Of a stretch of DNA of 64,000 nt, positions 8,866 to 17,305 are shown one piece after another; within the stretch, counting starts at the first letter, position 1, and every line of letters starts with the position of its first letter. The translations under genes were made by a program, and so were the position numbers. The notes below the pieces were generated by a model that saw nothing but the letters and a program-made list of their open reading frames with translations, was not told the DNA's origin and did no database searches. Location: the NCBI RefSeq assembly GCF_001997295.1, contig NZ_CP019605.1, forward strand, positions 2,294,001 to 2,358,000, read 5' to 3'. The DNA comes from Tessaracoccus flavus. Its GTDB lineage: Bacteria > Actinomycetota > Actinomycetes > Propionibacteriales > Propionibacteriaceae.

Positions 8866-9258
8866 ATGGCGTCGATCACCTTGCCGCACCCTCACCTCAT
8901 CGTGTTGCGCACCGCAGCGACGGTGATACTGAGTTGCCTCATCGGCCAGGCAGGTTGGGCGGCCGCCTTCATCGGGGGCGGATCCGGCTACCGCGTTCAC
9001 CACGAGGTGGGGGCCTGGGTCACGATGGCCGCAGCGATCGTCGGCGCTCTGGTCTATCTCGTCCTGCGACGCTCCGCTGGGCTGGTCAACGTGATCCTGG
9101 CTCTCGCGCTGGCCGTGGCCGTCGTCGCGCAGTACTTCATGGGCGAGGCCGGCGCCACGGCGCTCCACATCTTCTCCGGCGTCCTCATCGTCATGCTGGG
9201 CACCGCCCTGACGTCCTGGACCTACCGGCACCACCTGCCCGCCGAACGAGAGGTCTGA
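8866..9258 (+). CDS. Small four-helix membrane protein (DUF6220-like)
   Basis: A 130-residue protein with four hydrophobic helices: ATVILSCLIGQAGWAAAFIG, VTMAAAIVGALVYLVL, VILALALAVAVVAQYFMG and HIFSGVLIVMLGTALTSW. The histidines placed before helix 2 (YRVHHEVGAW) and before helix 4 (ALHIFSG) match DUF6220-type proteins, and a haem or redox link has been speculated for such arrangements. The ATG at 8866 is preferred to an in-frame GTG at 8848 because it lies at the beginning of the conserved part. Function unknown. Confidence 0.72.
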   Translation: MASITLPHPHLIVLRTAATVILSCLIGQAGWAAAFIGGGSGYRVHHEVGAWVTMAAAIVGALVYLVLRRSAGLVNVILALALAVAVVAQYFMGEAGATALHIFSGVLIVMLGTALTSWTYRHHLPAEREV

Positions 9259-9298
9259 GGACCTGTCGCCACGGGGCGACGCGGCGTACCGTTGAGTC

Positions 9299-10015
9299 AT
9301 GTACCGCGCAGGAGTCGCAGCGACCGCGGCAGTGCTGCTGCTCGTCGGCTGCTCGGGCGGATCGGCACCCACGCCGAGCCCACCCATGAGTCCAGGCACG
9401 ACGCCGCCCGACGTCGTCTCCAGTGAACCGGTGCCGACGTCGACGTCCGCCTCCGCCCAGCCGTCGGCTCCCCCGACCTTCTCCGACAGTGCGACGCCCC
9501 CGTCCGCTCCCACCACAGCGTCCCCAACGAGCTCTTCCACGGACTCGCCGCCCGGAGATCTCGACCAACTACACCCCTGGGTCACCGCGCGCTCGGAGGA
9601 GGAGCCTCGGCAGGCGGCGGGCGACTGGCAGGAGATCATCGGAGTCCGCACCGGGGCACACGAGGGCTACGACAGGGTTGTCCTGGATCTCTCGGGTGAT
9701 GACCCACTGCTCGGCTGGTTCGCGGGCTTCGCCGACGAGGCGATCGAAGACCCAACCGGATTCCCGTTGGAGATCGACGGCGGCGCCTTCCTGGAGCTGG
9801 GGATCTGGGCGATCGACTGGACCACCGATCGTCCTGAGCGCTTCTCCGGACCCGTGGACGTCGACGGGCTCGACAACGTGACAGCAGTCGCCTTCGGCGG
9901 GCTCTTCGAGGCCCAACAGCAGATACTGATCGGCCTCGAGGAGCGCACGGCTTACCGCGTCTTCACGCTCTCCGATCCCGCCCGCATTGTCGTCGATATC
10001 AAGCATGCCGACTGA
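9299..10015 (+). CDS. Lipoprotein with AMIN-like domain
   Basis: A 238-residue lipoprotein. The N-terminal signal ends in the lipobox LLLVGCSGG (Cys18), followed by about 75 low-complexity residues rich in Ser, Thr and Pro that would span the wall. The folded C-terminal part (about 115-238) begins IGVRTGAHEGYDRVVLDL and ends PARIVVDI, the signature ends of the AMIN-like domain found in actinobacterial cell-surface proteins. AMIN domains localise proteins to the envelope or bind peptidoglycan. No catalytic domain is attached. The 3' end overlaps the next gene's start by 11 bp. Confidence 0.85.
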   Translation: MYRAGVAATAAVLLLVGCSGGSAPTPSPPMSPGTTPPDVVSSEPVPTSTSASAQPSAPPTFSDSATPPSAPTTASPTSSSTDSPPGDLDQLHPWVTARSEEEPRQAAGDWQEIIGVRTGAHEGYDRVVLDLSGDDPLLGWFAGFADEAIEDPTGFPLEIDGGAFLELGIWAIDWTTDRPERFSGPVDVDGLDNVTAVAFGGLFEAQQQILIGLEERTAYRVFTLSDPARIVVDIKHAD

Positions 10016-10505
10016 GCACCCGGACCGCATGAAGCTGACCGATCCGCTCGACATCGCCCGCGGCTTCCTGGAGGCCTGGAACGACCAGGACCCCGACGCC
10101 CTGGCCGCCCTGTTCACCGACGACGCCGACTTCGTCAACGTGGTGGGGCTCTGGTGGGAGGACCGCCCCAGCATCCGGCGCGCACACGCCCGCGGGTTCA
10201 GGGTCATGTTCGGAGGCTCTGAGATGACGCTCGAACGAACCAAGGTTCGGCGGCTCGGGGCCGACGCGGCTGTCGTGCACGCTCTGTGGTCCATGACCGG
10301 CCAAGTAGACCCTGCCGGTTCGCCCGTCGGGGATCGGTCGGGGGTCCTGTCGTTCGTCGTCGAGCGGCAGCCCGACGGCGGATGGCTGGCCGTTGCCGCC
10401 CACAACACCGACCGGTTCCCCGCAGCCGAAACCCTGGTCGCCGAACCCAGCGGTCAACTGGAGCCGACCAGCTACGTTCCGCGAGCAGAACGCAACGACG
10501 CCTGA
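10005..10505 (+). CDS. SnoaL-like/SgcJ-EcaC family protein
   Basis: A 166-residue protein of the NTF2-like superfamily. The family pattern is clear: IARGFLEAWNDQDPDALAAL, then FTDDADFVNVVGLWWEDR and later VHALWSMTGQ. Members are small cone-shaped folds that act as isomerases or ligand binders; many have no known activity. The ATG at 10005 (MPTEHPDRMKL) overlaps the end of the lipoprotein gene; a start at 10029 (MKLTD) is also possible. It probably shares a transcript with the lipoprotein gene. Confidence 0.82.
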   Translation: MPTEHPDRMKLTDPLDIARGFLEAWNDQDPDALAALFTDDADFVNVVGLWWEDRPSIRRAHARGFRVMFGGSEMTLERTKVRRLGADAAVVHALWSMTGQVDPAGSPVGDRSGVLSFVVERQPDGGWLAVAAHNTDRFPAAETLVAEPSGQLEPTSYVPRAERNDA

Positions 10506-10536
10506 ACGCTCTGCCCCGCGGGGTTAGGGTGACGTC

Positions 10537-11535
10537 ATGGCACTTCTGGGATACCGATCCTCCGGCGCGGACCTCCCCTACGGACACCCGGAATGGGCCC
10601 ACGGCGTTGCGATGGAGGGATACTTCTGGCGCATCACCGACCCTTCAGCGCAGCGGACGGTCATCGCGCTCATCGGCGTCCAGACCGACCGCAGCGGTCG
10701 CTGGGCGCTGACGGGTCTCGGCGCCTCGGACGGATTCTGGCGCCACGACGTCCTCCCCATAGCCGAGGCCCGGCCGGCCGGGCTCGGTGCCCGCGCCTCA
10801 GGACCCGGGCGCTCCTTCGTCGGGACCGACGAGCGGGTGACGGTCGATCTCGGCCCCGACGCCACGCTGGACATCCAGCTCGACGGCCTCAACCGATGGC
10901 CGGCCAGGCGCGCGTTCGGTGGGTCCAGCGTCTTCCAGACCATCCCGGGGCTCAACCAGTACTGGCACCCGTGGCTGCTCGGGGGGCGGGCGAGCGGCAG
11001 CGTCACCGTCGGCGACCAGCACTGGAGCTTCGACGATGCTCACATCTACGGTGAGAAGAACTGGGGCAAGGGCGGCTTCCCCGAGTCCTGGTGGTGGGGC
11101 CAGGCCCAGGGGTTCGAGGAGCCGGGAGCATGTGTCGCGTTCGCGGGCGGCGACGTCGTGGCCGGCCCGTTCCGGACCGAGGTCACCGGGCTCGTCGTGC
11201 GGCTGCCCCACGGGCGGGTCATCCGGCTGGGCAACCCGGGCACGTCACCGGTCGTCGCCGACGTCGGGGACGAGCACTGGCACCTAGCCGGCCGATCGCG
11301 CGACTGGACGGTCAGGATCGAGGCGGACGCGCCGCTGACCGACGCCCACGTGCTCCCCGTACCCCTCGTCGGAGAACGACGAGCGGTCCCCGGCGCCATC
11401 GAGCATCTCTCCGGGCGCCTGCGGGTCGAGGTGTCCCGTCGTGGTCGTCTGGTCTGGTCGGACGAGTCGACGCTGGCCGGTCTCGAGCACGGCGGCCTGG
11501 ACCGGGCCGCCGCGTTGGCCGAGTCCCGCCTGTAG
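10537..11535 (+). CDS. Tocopherol cyclase-like protein
   Basis: A 332-residue protein with the hallmarks of the tocopherol-cyclase family (lipocalin-like, PF14249): YFWRITDP near the N-terminus, then DAHIYGEKNWGKGGFPESWW (about 168-187), then WGQAQGF. In plants and cyanobacteria the family closes the chromanol ring of tocopherols. Nothing else in the window points to tocopherol or plastoquinol synthesis, and actinobacterial homologues have no established substrate. A lipid-derived ligand is therefore only a guess. It follows the SnoaL-like gene by 31 bp. Confidence 0.82.
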   Translation: MALLGYRSSGADLPYGHPEWAHGVAMEGYFWRITDPSAQRTVIALIGVQTDRSGRWALTGLGASDGFWRHDVLPIAEARPAGLGARASGPGRSFVGTDERVTVDLGPDATLDIQLDGLNRWPARRAFGGSSVFQTIPGLNQYWHPWLLGGRASGSVTVGDQHWSFDDAHIYGEKNWGKGGFPESWWWGQAQGFEEPGACVAFAGGDVVAGPFRTEVTGLVVRLPHGRVIRLGNPGTSPVVADVGDEHWHLAGRSRDWTVRIEADAPLTDAHVLPVPLVGERRAVPGAIEHLSGRLRVEVSRRGRLVWSDESTLAGLEHGGLDRAAALAESRL

Positions 11536-11625
11536 CCAGTCGCGACCGCTCGACAGGCGGATCCGGCGGCGACTACGCCACCACATCTGACGTTCGGGCG
11601 GCGTTCCATCCGGCCGTCGGAGAAG

Positions 11626-11978
11626 TCAGCCCGGCTGCTCGTCGTCGTAACGCGCCAGATGCTCCTCCAGGTTGAAGACCTCCTCGAGCTCGAGGAAACC
11701 CTCGTCGGGCGCGGTGTCGAGGTCGAGGAAGAACTCCCGCATCTCCGACTGCCACCGGGCATTGACCTCCGTCGCCGCCATAGCCCTCTGGGCCTGACCC
11801 AGATCCTCCGATTCGACGTAGCCGATCAGCAGGCGTCGGGGCGAAGGAACAGGGAGTAGTTGTGCCAGCCTGCAGGCTTGAGCGCGCGCACCATGTCGGG
11901 CCAGACGGCAGCATGCCGCCGCTTGTACTCGTCCAGTCGCTCCGGATCCACCTGTAGCTGGAAACAGTGACGCTTCAT
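11626..11978 (-). pseudogene. rhaM: L-rhamnose mutarotase, frameshifted
   Basis: From the ATG at 11978 the product reads MKRHCFQLQVDPERLDEY, then KRRHAAVWPDMVRALKPAGW and HNYSLFLRPD, the start of an L-rhamnose mutarotase (interconverts rhamnose anomers). It hits a TGA at 11826 after 50 codons. The missing half continues in another frame: LLIGYVESEDLGQAQRAMAA, then EMREFFLDLD, to a stop at 11626. A single missing base near 11831-11838 (expected Asp-Gly-Leu, seen GACGCCTG) restores a normal-length protein of about 117 residues. Loss of function or a sequencing error are both possible. A LacI-type operator lies 43 bp upstream. Confidence 0.85.
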
Positions 11979-12010
11979 CGGCTCGATACCCCGTCCGGCA
12001 CAGCTCTACG

Positions 12011-12649
12011 TTGAGTCTGAGTGAAACGATTCACAGACAGCTACCCGAGTTCACGGCGCGGACCGGTCGGCGCGCCCCTGCCATCACGTTCCTCATGAAC
12101 CACGGGCTCATCGTCGCGGGCGATGACCCGGAGAAGATTCGCGCCCAGAGTCACGAGGTGTTGGAGCGCATCAAGCAGGCGGTCGCGGAGGCGCGCCCCG
12201 ACCTGACCGACGTCTCCGAAGCGTTCCGCTCCGCCGTCGGCGGCGACGTCGTCGCTACGGACGCCAGCGTTGTGGCCGTCGCCTTCCCGATGACGGAGGC
12301 GGGCGCCCGATTCCTCGTCGAGGGCCCGCTCATCCCGGATCAGATCGTGTACTCAGGCTCCTTCCCCGTGGTCATCAGCGAGGGCGACGACGTGGCTGCG
12401 GTCGTGGAGCGCCACCGGGAGCGCCACGGCATCGATCCGATCGTCATGGTCGCGCCGGGGCTGGGGGTCGCTGCCGTCGGCGCCAGCGCAAAGCAGGCCC
12501 GGACCGCCGTTGAGGTGTACGTGGACGCGTTGACCGTCGGCCAGGCGGCGAGCGCGCTCGGCAGCGTCAGGGCCCTGGACGACGCCGAGCGCCGGTTCAT
12601 CGAGACCTGGGAGGCCGAGGCCTACCGCCAGCAGGTGGCCTCGCAGTAG
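12011..12649 (+). pseudogene. Class II aldolase, N-terminally truncated
   Basis: The open frame encodes only the C-terminal half of a class II aldolase/adducin-family protein such as the aldolase part of RhaD-type enzymes. The pattern FLMNHGLIVAGDD, then LIPDQIVYSGSFPVV, then MVAPGLGVAAVGAS and FIETWEAEAYRQQ is recognisable. The metal site and first half, about 200 residues, are absent. The frame can be read back only to a TTG at 12011, through the operator at 12021-12034, so no proper start exists. A deletion has apparently fused the operator region to the gene interior. A short 212-residue product cannot be excluded but should be inactive. Confidence 0.75.
12021..12034. promoter_or_regulatory. 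LacI-type operator
   Basis: The near-palindrome GTGAAACGATTCAC matches the TGAAACG-type operator of LacI-family sugar regulators. It sits between the divergent mutarotase remnant and the truncated aldolase, where a rhamnose regulator would be expected to bind. No lacI-type gene is in the window. Confidence 0.6.
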
Positions 12650-12657
12650 TTCGTCTC

Positions 12658-13260
12658 CTACTCGGCTCGCAGCTGTTCCATGAGCGCTCCGCCGAGGTAC
12701 CCGACGCCGCGGTAGAAGTCGGTCTCGGCACCTTCGACGACCATCCGGAAGAGGTTCGGTGCCCACTGCACTAGGTGGTCGCGGATGAAGCGGTCAGCGA
12801 CGGCCAGAACATCCTGGGCGCTCTCCCCAGCGTCCAACAGCTCGACGGCACGGAGGTAGGCGGCCGCCACAAACTCGAGCTCCAGCCCGATGTGGTCGTC
12901 GGGCTCCTTGTTCAGCCGCGGGGCCTGCAACCCGAGCTCCCGGTACGCCGCACGCACCTGGAGTGTCTCCGCCTCGAACTTCAGGCCTTCCCTGGAGCGG
13001 TGGACGGACTCGAATGGGTTCGCCTTGGCGCGCCCGGCACCGCCGAAAAGCCGCTGATGGTCGATCCGGATGGCCTCGTCGTCCTCCCGGGACGCCGCCA
13101 GCAGCTCGAGCCCCTCCTGCGCCCCTTCCGGGGTGGGCCAGTCCGCCAACCGCTCCGGGTCGCGCAGCGCCGCCACCACGTCTGCGGAGGGGGCGGTCAG
13201 CAGCAACCGCGACAACACGGTCAGCGCCGCCGCACGGCGGTCCAGATCAACAGCATCCAT
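12658..13260 (-). CDS. TorD/DmsD-family molybdoenzyme chaperone
   Basis: A 200-residue all-alpha cytoplasmic chaperone that binds the twin-arginine signal of a molybdoenzyme and holds it until cofactor insertion. The family motif EPDDHIGLELEFVA (about 116-129) is intact, and the N-terminal YxxLFxGAG-type region appears as DHQRLFGGAGRA. It is divergent, by 42 bp, from the operon with the DmsA-type reductase, its obvious client. The ATG at 13260 is the first in the frame. Confidence 0.92.
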   Translation of the reverse strand: MDAVDLDRRAAALTVLSRLLLTAPSADVVAALRDPERLADWPTPEGAQEGLELLAASREDDEAIRIDHQRLFGGAGRAKANPFESVHRSREGLKFEAETLQVRAAYRELGLQAPRLNKEPDDHIGLELEFVAAAYLRAVELLDAGESAQDVLAVADRFIRDHLVQWAPNLFRMVVEGAETDFYRGVGYLGGALMEQLRAE

Positions 13261-13302
13261 GGCCCGATCCTATGATTGGGGCAAGCCGAGGAGGGAGTGG
13301 GG

Positions 13303-14142
13303 ATGTCCGAAGCCAGCCACGCCGCCATCCTCCGCTGGCTAGACGCCGCCGAACCCGCCGAGATCACACTGAGTTGCGCGGAATCCCCCTTGCCGGGAGC
13401 CGTGATCCTGGACCGTTGCCTGGCCGAGGTTCCCGCCGCCTGGGTCGCCGAGCTCGCCACGCACTGCCCCGTCCGCGCCGCCGTCGACCACTGCGCGCGC
13501 CCCGAGGTCGCGCGTAGCCGGCTCGCGGAGTTGGCCTCCGTCACCACAGCCATCACCCTCGACGGTGGGCCGAGCAGCGGCCACCCGGTGCGCTACACGC
13601 ATCCCCCCGCCCGCCGACGTGCCCTGTTCGGCCTCGGATCGACGACCCCCGCCCCGAGCGGCACGCTGGCAGAGCGCTTGGCGGCCGCCTTGTCCAGGCT
13701 TCCGCTCACCCTCGAGGCGGAGAGCCCCGCCGCCAGATTGCGCATCACCCGCGACTGCACCGCGTGCGGTCTGTGCGCACGCAGCTGCCCCCACGGTGCC
13801 CTGGGCTTCGCCGTCGTCGAGGGCGTGGCCGCCATCCACCACAAGCTCGACGCCTGCCAGGGGGATGGCACGTGCGTGGCCGTGTGCCCCGAGGACGCCA
13901 TCGTCAGGGACGGCACCCACCGGTGGGCGGAGGTGCGGGACCACCCGGTGGTTGAGGTGACCGCACTGCCGGTGCTCCGTTGTGGGAAGTGCAACGCACC
14001 CTTCGCTGACAACTCCGACACGCCCTCCGCCCTGTGCCCGGTGTGCCGGGTGACAGCCGCCGAGCCCTTCGGGGTGCACCTGACTCCCACCGCTCGAGCC
14101 CTCCTGGAGCGTCGACGCCGGGGCGGCGCAGACACGCGGTAG
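13303..14142 (+). CDS. Two-[4Fe-4S] ferredoxin with zinc-ribbon tail
   Basis: A 279-residue redox protein. After an N-terminal part of about 145 residues with no recognised domain, there is a first cluster motif CTACGLCARSCP (about 152-163). A second is CQGDGTCVAVCP (about 185-196), with one more residue than usual between the first cysteines. The tail carries CGKCNAPF and CPVC, a zinc-ribbon or rubredoxin-like knuckle (about 226-247). ATG 13303 follows GAGGAGGGA. It is the first gene of the dms-type operon, so it may feed electrons to the molybdoenzyme or help assemble it. I know no named family for the complete protein. Confidence 0.8.
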   Translation: MSEASHAAILRWLDAAEPAEITLSCAESPLPGAVILDRCLAEVPAAWVAELATHCPVRAAVDHCARPEVARSRLAELASVTTAITLDGGPSSGHPVRYTHPPARRRALFGLGSTTPAPSGTLAERLAAALSRLPLTLEAESPAARLRITRDCTACGLCARSCPHGALGFAVVEGVAAIHHKLDACQGDGTCVAVCPEDAIVRDGTHRWAEVRDHPVVEVTALPVLRCGKCNAPFADNSDTPSALCPVCRVTAAEPFGVHLTPTARALLERRRRGGADTR

Positions 14143-14214
14143 CAGTTCGGCCCCCGCCCGACACCGACCCCCAGCTTGCACTACGATCCGTAGTAGTGAG
14201 CTGAGGAGGGTCCC

Positions 14215-16680
14215 ATGACCGAACTGGGTGGTCTCGTCCGGGAGGTGGCCGAGAGCCGCCTGGATCGTCGGAGTTTCGTGGCGTGGAGCGCGGTGGTGGG
14301 CGGTTCCGCAGCCCTCACCTCGTGCGGAACGGGCACCGATAATCAGCCCGCCCCCGGGGAGAACGACGCCGAGACCCGCGTGTGGAGCGCCTGCACCGTC
14401 AACTGCGGCAGCCGCTGTCCGCTGCAGCTGGTCGTGAAGGACGGCACCATCGTGCGGATCGATCCGGACGACACGGGCGACGACGAGCTGGGCACCCAAC
14501 AGGTGCGGGCATGCGTGCGCGGCCGCGCGATCCGGCAGCGGATCTACTCTCCGGAGCGGCTGACGAAGCCTCTGCGGCGCACGGGCAAGCGCGGCGAGGA
14601 CAAATGGGAGGAGATCTCCTGGGATGAGGCCTTCACCCTCATCGCCGACAAGTTGCAGCAACTGATCGCCGACTACGGCAACGAGTCGATCTACCTCAAC
14701 TACGGCACCGGCGTGATCGGCGCGACGATCGCGACCTCCTGGCCGCCGCGCGCCACCGCGATCGCCCGTCTCATGAACTGCGTCGGCGGCTACCTCGACC
14801 ACTACAACGACTACTCGGCCGGGAACATCGAGGCCGCCGTGGACTTCCACTACGGCTACTGGCAGGGCTCCAACTCCAACGACGACACGGTGAACTCGAA
14901 GCTCGTCGTCATGTTCGGCAACAACCCGCACGAGACGCGCATGTCCGGCGGCGGCGAGGTCTTCGTGACCCGCAAGGCCAAGGAACTCTCCGGCCACCGC
15001 GTGATCGTCATCGATCCGCGCCAGTCCGAGACCGCCATGAACCTCGCCGACGAATGGGTGCCCGTCCGTCCCGGCACCGATGCCGCGCTGGTGGCTGGCA
15101 TGGCACACGTCATGATCAGCGAGAACCTCCACGACAAGGCGTTCCTCGACAAGTATTGCTCCGGCTTCGACGAGGCCCACATGCCCGACGGCGTGCCCGC
15201 GAACATGAGCTACGAGTCCTACATCATGGGCCGTAGCGAGGACGGCATCGAGAAGACGCCCGAGTGGGCGGCCGCGGTCACCGGCTACCCGGCCGACAAG
15301 ATCCGCGCGCTCGCGCGGGAGATCGCCACCACGAAGCCCTGCGCCGTCAACCAGGGCTGGGGCATCCAGCGCCACTCCAACGGCGAGAACCAGTCCCGCG
15401 CGCCGATGATGCTCGCCGCCCTGATCGGCCAGATCGGCATCCCCGGCGGCGGCACGGGCGAGCGCGAGTCGTCGGCCAACATCGGCATGCCCGGCTTGCC
15501 GGTGCTCGAGAACCCGGTGCGCCCCGTCATCTCGTTCTACCGCTGGACCGAGGCGATCCTCAACGGCAAGGGCTGGGGCTACCAACAGGGCGTCAGAGAC
15601 CTGCAGAACCTCAACTCCAACGCCAACGTCAAGCACGACATCACGCTGAACTCGAACATCAAGTTCATCTGGAATTACGGCTCCAACTCGCTGGTCAACC
15701 AGCACGGCGACATCAACCGCACCATCGAGATCCTCTCCGACGAATCCCTCTGCGAGATGATCGTCGTCATCGACAACCAGATGACGGTCAGCGCCCGCTA
15801 CGCGGACATCGTGTTGCCCGACGTCACGACGGCCGAGCAGAGCGACATCATCCAGCAGGGCTCGGCCGGCAACCTCGGCTACTCGATCTTCGCCAGCCGG
15901 GCTATCGAGCCGGTCGGCGACTCGATGCCGATCTACGACCAGCTCACCGGAATTGCGGAGAAGCTTGGCGTCAAGGAGAAGTTCACCGAGGGCCGCACCC
16001 AGGATGAGTGGCTCGACTGGATCCTCGACCAGGCGCGGGCTGGAAACATCCCCGACCTCCCGCCCAATGACGAGTTCAAGAAGATGGGGATGTTCCGCAA
16101 GACGCTCGAGCCCGTCATCGGCATGAAGGCGTTCCGCGACGACCCCGACGCCAATCCCCTGACGACGCCGTCGGGCAAGATCGAGCTGTTCTCGTCGAAC
16201 CTGTACGCCATGAGCCTGGACTGGGAGATGGAGGAGGGCAACCGCATCGATCCCCTGCCGGTGTACTGGCAGGCCCGGGAACTGCCGGGCGATCCGCTCC
16301 AGGAGAAGTACCCGTTCCAGTGCATCGGCCACCACTACAAGGCCCGCACGCACTCGTCGTACGGCAACAGCCCGTGGCTCAAGGAAGCCCACCCCCAGAA
16401 CGTGTGGATCAACGATCTAGACGCCAAGCGCCGCGGCATCCGCAACGGCGATCAGGTGCGCGTCTTCAACGACCGCGGCGAGACCCGGCTGCCTGCCTTC
16501 GTCACGAAGCGCATCATGCCGGGCGTGCTGTCCATCCCGCAGGGCGCCTGGTACAAGCCGACGTCGGTCGGTGGACTGGACGAGGGCGGCTCGGTCAACA
16601 TCCTGACCAGCCTCCACCCGACGCCCTACGCCAAGGGCAACGGCCAGCACTCGGCGCTGGTCGACATCGAGAGGGCGTGA
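14215..16680 (+). CDS. dmsA: DMSO reductase-type molybdoenzyme, catalytic subunit
   Basis: An 821-residue periplasmic-side catalytic subunit binding bis-MGD and one [4Fe-4S] cluster; DmsA reduces DMSO or related S/N-oxides as an anaerobic electron acceptor. The N-terminus holds the Tat motif DRRSFVAWSA, and LTSCG at about 36-40 looks like a lipobox. The cluster motif begins CTVNCGSRCPL (about 60-70) and ends in a distal Cys in QQVRACVRGR. The molybdopterin regions include YLNYGTGVIG, WGIQRHSNGEN and SGKIELFS. Length fits the family. ATG 14215 is preceded by GAGGAGGG. Substrate specificity (DMSO, TMAO, other) cannot be read safely. Confidence 0.93.
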   Translation: MTELGGLVREVAESRLDRRSFVAWSAVVGGSAALTSCGTGTDNQPAPGENDAETRVWSACTVNCGSRCPLQLVVKDGTIVRIDPDDTGDDELGTQQVRACVRGRAIRQRIYSPERLTKPLRRTGKRGEDKWEEISWDEAFTLIADKLQQLIADYGNESIYLNYGTGVIGATIATSWPPRATAIARLMNCVGGYLDHYNDYSAGNIEAAVDFHYGYWQGSNSNDDTVNSKLVVMFGNNPHETRMSGGGEVFVTRKAKELSGHRVIVIDPRQSETAMNLADEWVPVRPGTDAALVAGMAHVMISENLHDKAFLDKYCSGFDEAHMPDGVPANMSYESYIMGRSEDGIEKTPEWAAAVTGYPADKIRALAREIATTKPCAVNQGWGIQRHSNGENQSRAPMMLAALIGQIGIPGGGTGERESSANIGMPGLPVLENPVRPVISFYRWTEAILNGKGWGYQQGVRDLQNLNSNANVKHDITLNSNIKFIWNYGSNSLVNQHGDINRTIEILSDESLCEMIVVIDNQMTVSARYADIVLPDVTTAEQSDIIQQGSAGNLGYSIFASRAIEPVGDSMPIYDQLTGIAEKLGVKEKFTEGRTQDEWLDWILDQARAGNIPDLPPNDEFKKMGMFRKTLEPVIGMKAFRDDPDANPLTTPSGKIELFSSNLYAMSLDWEMEEGNRIDPLPVYWQARELPGDPLQEKYPFQCIGHHYKARTHSSYGNSPWLKEAHPQNVWINDLDAKRRGIRNGDQVRVFNDRGETRLPAFVTKRIMPGVLSIPQGAWYKPTSVGGLDEGGSVNILTSLHPTPYAKGNGQHSALVDIERA

Positions 16681-16684
16681 CGAC

Positions 16685-17304
16685 ATGGCACAGATGGGTT
16701 TCTACTTCGACCAATCGCGCTGCACCGGGTGTGCGGCCTGCAGCATCGCCTGCAAGGACAAGCACGACCTCCCGGTGGGGGTGAGCTGGCGCCGCATCGT
16801 CCAGTACACGACAGGCACCTGGCGGGAGAACGCCGACGGCACGGCCTCCCCTGACGTCGCGACGTACTACTCGTCCATCTCCTGCAACCACTGCGACGAC
16901 GCCATCTGCGTGGAGGTCTGCCCGTCGACGGCGATGCGCAAGGGCGACGACGGCATCGTGTTCGTCGACCCGGAGGTCTGCATCGGCTGTCGCTACTGCG
17001 AGATGGCCTGCCCGTACTCGGCCCCCAGTTCAACCCGGAGTCCGGCGTGATGACCAAGTGCGATCTGTGTCGTGACAGGTTGGCCGTCGGTGAGAAGCCC
17101 GCGTGTGTCGCGGCCTGCCCCTCGCGGGCCCTGGACTTCGGCGAGATCGAAGACCTGCGCCAGCGCTACGGCAGCGAGGCCGGGATCGAACCCCTCCCCG
17201 ATCCACGCATCACCCAGCCCAACCTGGTGATCAAGCCGCATCCTGCGGCGCAGAGTTCCGGCCAGGGCACTGGCCGCATCGAATCAATGACAAGGGTGGA
17301 CTGA
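16685..17304 (+). pseudogene. dmsB: DmsB-type iron-sulfur subunit, frameshifted
   Basis: Electron-transfer subunit with four [4Fe-4S] sites that links DmsC to DmsA. The first frame (16685-17050) gives CTGCAACSIACKDKHDLP, CNHCDDAICVEVCPSTAM and CIGCRYCEMACPYSAP, then leaves the family at a run of five C (17022-17026) and stops. The rest, beginning VMTKCDLCRDRL and CVAACPSRALDFG, is in the -1 frame to 17304. One extra C gives a normal 206-residue DmsB. The first stop overlaps an ATG in the second frame (TGATG at 17048-17052), so two separate polypeptides could in principle be made. Sequencing error, true mutation, or a split protein are the alternatives. Confidence 0.88.
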
Positions 17305-17305
17305 C

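Noticed and set aside
12011..12060. Start of a complete aldolase at TTG 12011.
   Set aside because: This would place the ribosome site and first codons within the LacI-type operator, and the protein would lack the catalytic half, so truncation is the better reading.
13339..16392. A 1,017-codon open frame on the minus strand across the ferredoxin gene and dmsA.
   Set aside because: It is antisense to conserved ferredoxin and molybdoenzyme genes and has the His/Val/Arg/Leu-rich composition of a GC-bias shadow; no family motif is present.
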